The position numbers were made by a program, and so were the translations under genes. From DAOOVD01 sp035369845 (GTDB lineage Bacteria > Bacillota > Desulfotomaculia > Desulfotomaculales > Pelotomaculaceae), in the NCBI GenBank assembly GCA_035369845.1, contig DAOOVD010000004.1, positions 19,270-83,269 on the forward strand: 64,000 bases of DNA, read 5' to 3'. This document shows, piece after piece, positions 62,553 to 64,000 of the stretch; position 1 is the first letter of the stretch, and each line of letters starts with the position of its first letter. The notes beneath the pieces are model-generated. The model was not told where the DNA came from. It did no database searches and saw nothing but the letters and a program-made list of their open reading frames with translations.

Positions 62553-62797
62553 AAGTGAAAAAAGAGGCAAGGTGCGGGGCATAAAGGGCGTAAGGTGTAA
62601 AAAGCAAGGGCAGCGCCTTCGTCCCGGACTGCGGCCAAACCTGTCCGGGACCTTGAGGCTGAAGGAAGCGGGCGATATTGCGAAAGCACAGTCTACAATC
62701 CGCGCAGGTGGGCAGCGCCCTTGTCAGCGGCGAACGGCATTGCGCAGCGACGGAGTGAGCGGTGACAGGGCGCTGCTATGAGAGTAACGTTTTCGTG
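62553..62797. repeat. Non-coding repeat copy C
   Basis: The block follows the SLH stop. GGCAGCGCCTTCGTC is at 62609-62623, and a short element is bounded by GGCAGCGCCCTTGTC (62711-62725) and GACAGGGCGCTGC (62764-62776), 66 bp in all. The piece before it (62650-62725; ACCTTGAGGCTGAAGGAAGC) matches 2055-2120 of copy A. No gene. Confidence 0.7.
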
Positions 62798-63592
62798 TCA
62801 ACTGGAAACACGGTCCGGGTGCGTGTATACGTTGAGCCTTTTCTCCCGCGCGAAACCGACAATGGTTATGCCCAGTTCGTCCGCCATTTTGACGGCGAGT
62901 TCGGTCGGGGCGGAACGTGATATGATCATCGGAATACCCATTTTCGCGACTTTGATCAGAATTTCGGAAGAGACGCGGCCGCTGAAAACGAGGATTTTAT
63001 CGGACAGGGGGGCGCCGTCGAGGAAACACCTGCCGAATATCTTGTCGACGGCGTTGTGGCGGCCGATGTCCTCGAAATAAACGACAATTTCTTCAGCGGT
63101 GCAGAGCGCCGCGCTGTGGGCGCCGCCTGTTTCCCGGAAGAGGACCGAGCTTTTTTCAAGCTGTTCGCTCAGGAAAAGAATCTGCCGGGGCGATATCTTC
63201 AGTCCGGATGTGACGGGCGATATTCCCCTGGCGTCGTTGATGAAGTAAAAGGAAGCCCGGCCGCGTCCGCAACAGGTGGTAATAAAGCGTTTCAGAAACA
63301 TTTCCTCCTGCTGCGACTCACCCTCCGTTTCAACCCAGATCAGGCCGTCCTCCTCGTTGATCGTTATATTTCTTAAATCATTCTTTTTGCGGAGTATTCC
63401 CTCCGAGCAAAGGAAGCCCACAGCAAGTTCTCTCAATTCTCCCGGAGAGCAGACCAGGGTGACGAACTCCTGGTCGTTCAGGTATAAGGTTACCGGAACC
63501 TCCCTGACCACTGCGTCGTCACCGGGTGAGAATGAACCGTTCCTGTATTTAGTAACGGGTATGGTAACTTTTTTTTCATTGAAGTCAGTCAT
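62798..63592 (-). CDS. fdhD: FdhD sulfur-carrier protein for formate dehydrogenase
   Basis: 264 residues. Transfers sulfur from a cysteine desulfurase to the bis-MGD cofactor of formate dehydrogenase. The catalytic cysteine pair is in [12 protein letters not shown] (about residues 110-122), and the family strings [54 protein letters not shown] and [13 protein letters not shown] are present. It is transcribed on the opposite strand to the molybdenum genes. Confidence 0.94.
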   Translation of the reverse strand: MTDFNEKKVTIPVTKYRNGSFSPGDDAVVREVPVTLYLNDQEFVTLVCSPGELRELAVGFLCSEGILRKKNDLRNITINEEDGLIWVETEGESQQEEMFLKRFITTCCGRGRASFYFINDARGISPVTSGLKISPRQILFLSEQLEKSSVLFRETGGAHSAALCTAEEIVVYFEDIGRHNAVDKIFGRCFLDGAPLSDKILVFSGRVSSEILIKVAKMGIPMIISRSAPTELAVKMADELGITIVGFAREKRLNVYTHPDRVSS

Positions 63593-63732
63593 GTGTTTTC
63601 TCCTTGTATTATTTTTCAGGCATACTTTGTCCCGGAGGATATTTTCAAACCGGAGTGAAATACTACCATTTAATTTATTTTAACCGAAAAGGTACGCCGG
63701 TACAAGGTTTCAAACGGAGGAGGGTATTTGCT

Positions 63733-64000
63733 GTGAGCGGTTTGACTCACCTGAACGAGCGGGGCCGGGCCAGAATGGTGGAGGTGGGCGGCAAGGAATT
63801 CACCCGCAGGGAAGCGGTGGCCCGCGGTGAAGTGGTCATGCGCCCCGAAACGCTTGAGCTGATTTTGAGCGGCAGGGTGCCCAAGGGGGAGGTTTTCAGT
63901 GTCGCCAGGGTGGCCGGTATCATGGCCGCCAAAAAAACTCCCGAGTTTATCCCCCTCTGCCACCCCCTGCTGCTGACCGGGGTCGAGGTGGAGTTTCAGG
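63733..64000 (+). CDS. moaC: MoaC, cyclic pyranopterin monophosphate synthase (partial, runs off window)
   Basis: The first 89 residues are seen. [20 protein letters not shown] is the MoaC signature near residue 14, and [39 protein letters not shown] follow; the catalytic Lys and His lie partly here. With MoaA it makes cyclic pyranopterin monophosphate. The start is GTG 63733 with GGAGGAGGG upstream. The 3' end is beyond the window. Confidence 0.92.
   Translation, partial: MSGLTHLNERGRARMVEVGGKEFTRREAVARGEVVMRPETLELILSGRVPKGEVFSVARVAGIMAAKKTPEFIPLCHPLLLTGVEVEFQ

Noticed and set aside
61194..62582. 462-residue open frame antisense to the SLH gene
   Set aside because: It is an artefact of the GC-biased, acidic coding sequence on the other strand, with no recognised motifs.
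1..64000. CRISPR arrays, tRNA and rRNA genes, integrase or IS transposase
   Set aside because: Nothing with regular repeat-spacer spacing, tRNA cloverleaf or transposase motifs was seen while reading the window; weak ones could be missed by eye.

Overview
The window looks like a chromosome segment of an anaerobic, Gram-positive-type Firmicute, most likely a Clostridia/Peptococcaceae (Desulfotomaculum or Pelotomaculum-like) relative. Reasons: YaaR and DUF3243 family genes, a CooT nickel protein, HD-GYP signalling, a selenocysteine formate dehydrogenase fused to NuoG-type iron-sulfur domains, an S-layer homology protein, strong AGGAGG ribosome sites and many TTG/GTG starts. Taxonomy is inference only. 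No rRNA, tRNA or CRISPR array was seen.

Layout. 0.2-2.0 kb: nickel/cobalt uptake module (CbiM, PDGLE/CbiN-like), DUF3842 and CooT. 2.0-2.6 kb: a non-coding repeat block. 2.7-7.8 kb: heterodimeric ABC exporter and a DHA2-type MFS exporter. 8.1-17.1 kb: a gas-vesicle cluster (Hsp20/GvpH, CDC48-like AAA, GvpA, a possible GvpC-like protein, GvpO, GvpN, three GvpF/L, GvpG, two GvpJ-like, GvpK, then a kinase-like and a zinc-ribbon membrane protein). 17-39 kb: housekeeping genes (PBP1A, Pcm, carbonic anhydrase, NlpC/P60, HD-GYP, Nudix, ThrC, TtcA-like, Sir2, rhomboid, TsaD, radical SAM-PDZ, ACT). 39.7-46.3 kb: a formate module (FocA, OB-fold protein, NuoE-like, NuoF-like, FdhA with an in-frame UGA). 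46.6-48.9 kb: a DUF1156-type DNA methylase followed by a cut-off next gene, perhaps an island edge. 50.6-64 kb: LarB/LarC nickel-pincer genes and a molybdenum/tungsten cofactor cluster (MoaD-like, ModE-like HTH, TupB, MoaA, MOSC, MobB, MoeA, MoeA-PBP fusion, FdhD, MoaC), interrupted by an SLH protein with three 77-residue repeats.

How it fits together: FdhA needs Mo or W, bis-MGD, sulfuration (FdhD) and selenium, and the cofactor cluster lies 5-18 kb downstream; the Ni module, CooT and LarBC point to a nickel-dependent lifestyle. The most unusual items are (i) a family of non-coding elements with GGCAGCGCTTTGTC-like inverted ends, each starting just after a stop codon; (ii) an exact Illumina P7 adapter sequence inside gvpN, an assembly artefact; (iii) a GvpC-like candidate behind a gvpA hairpin; (iv) a LarC that lacks its C-terminal domain; and (v) a rhomboid gene whose conserved N-terminus lies upstream of any normal start codon.
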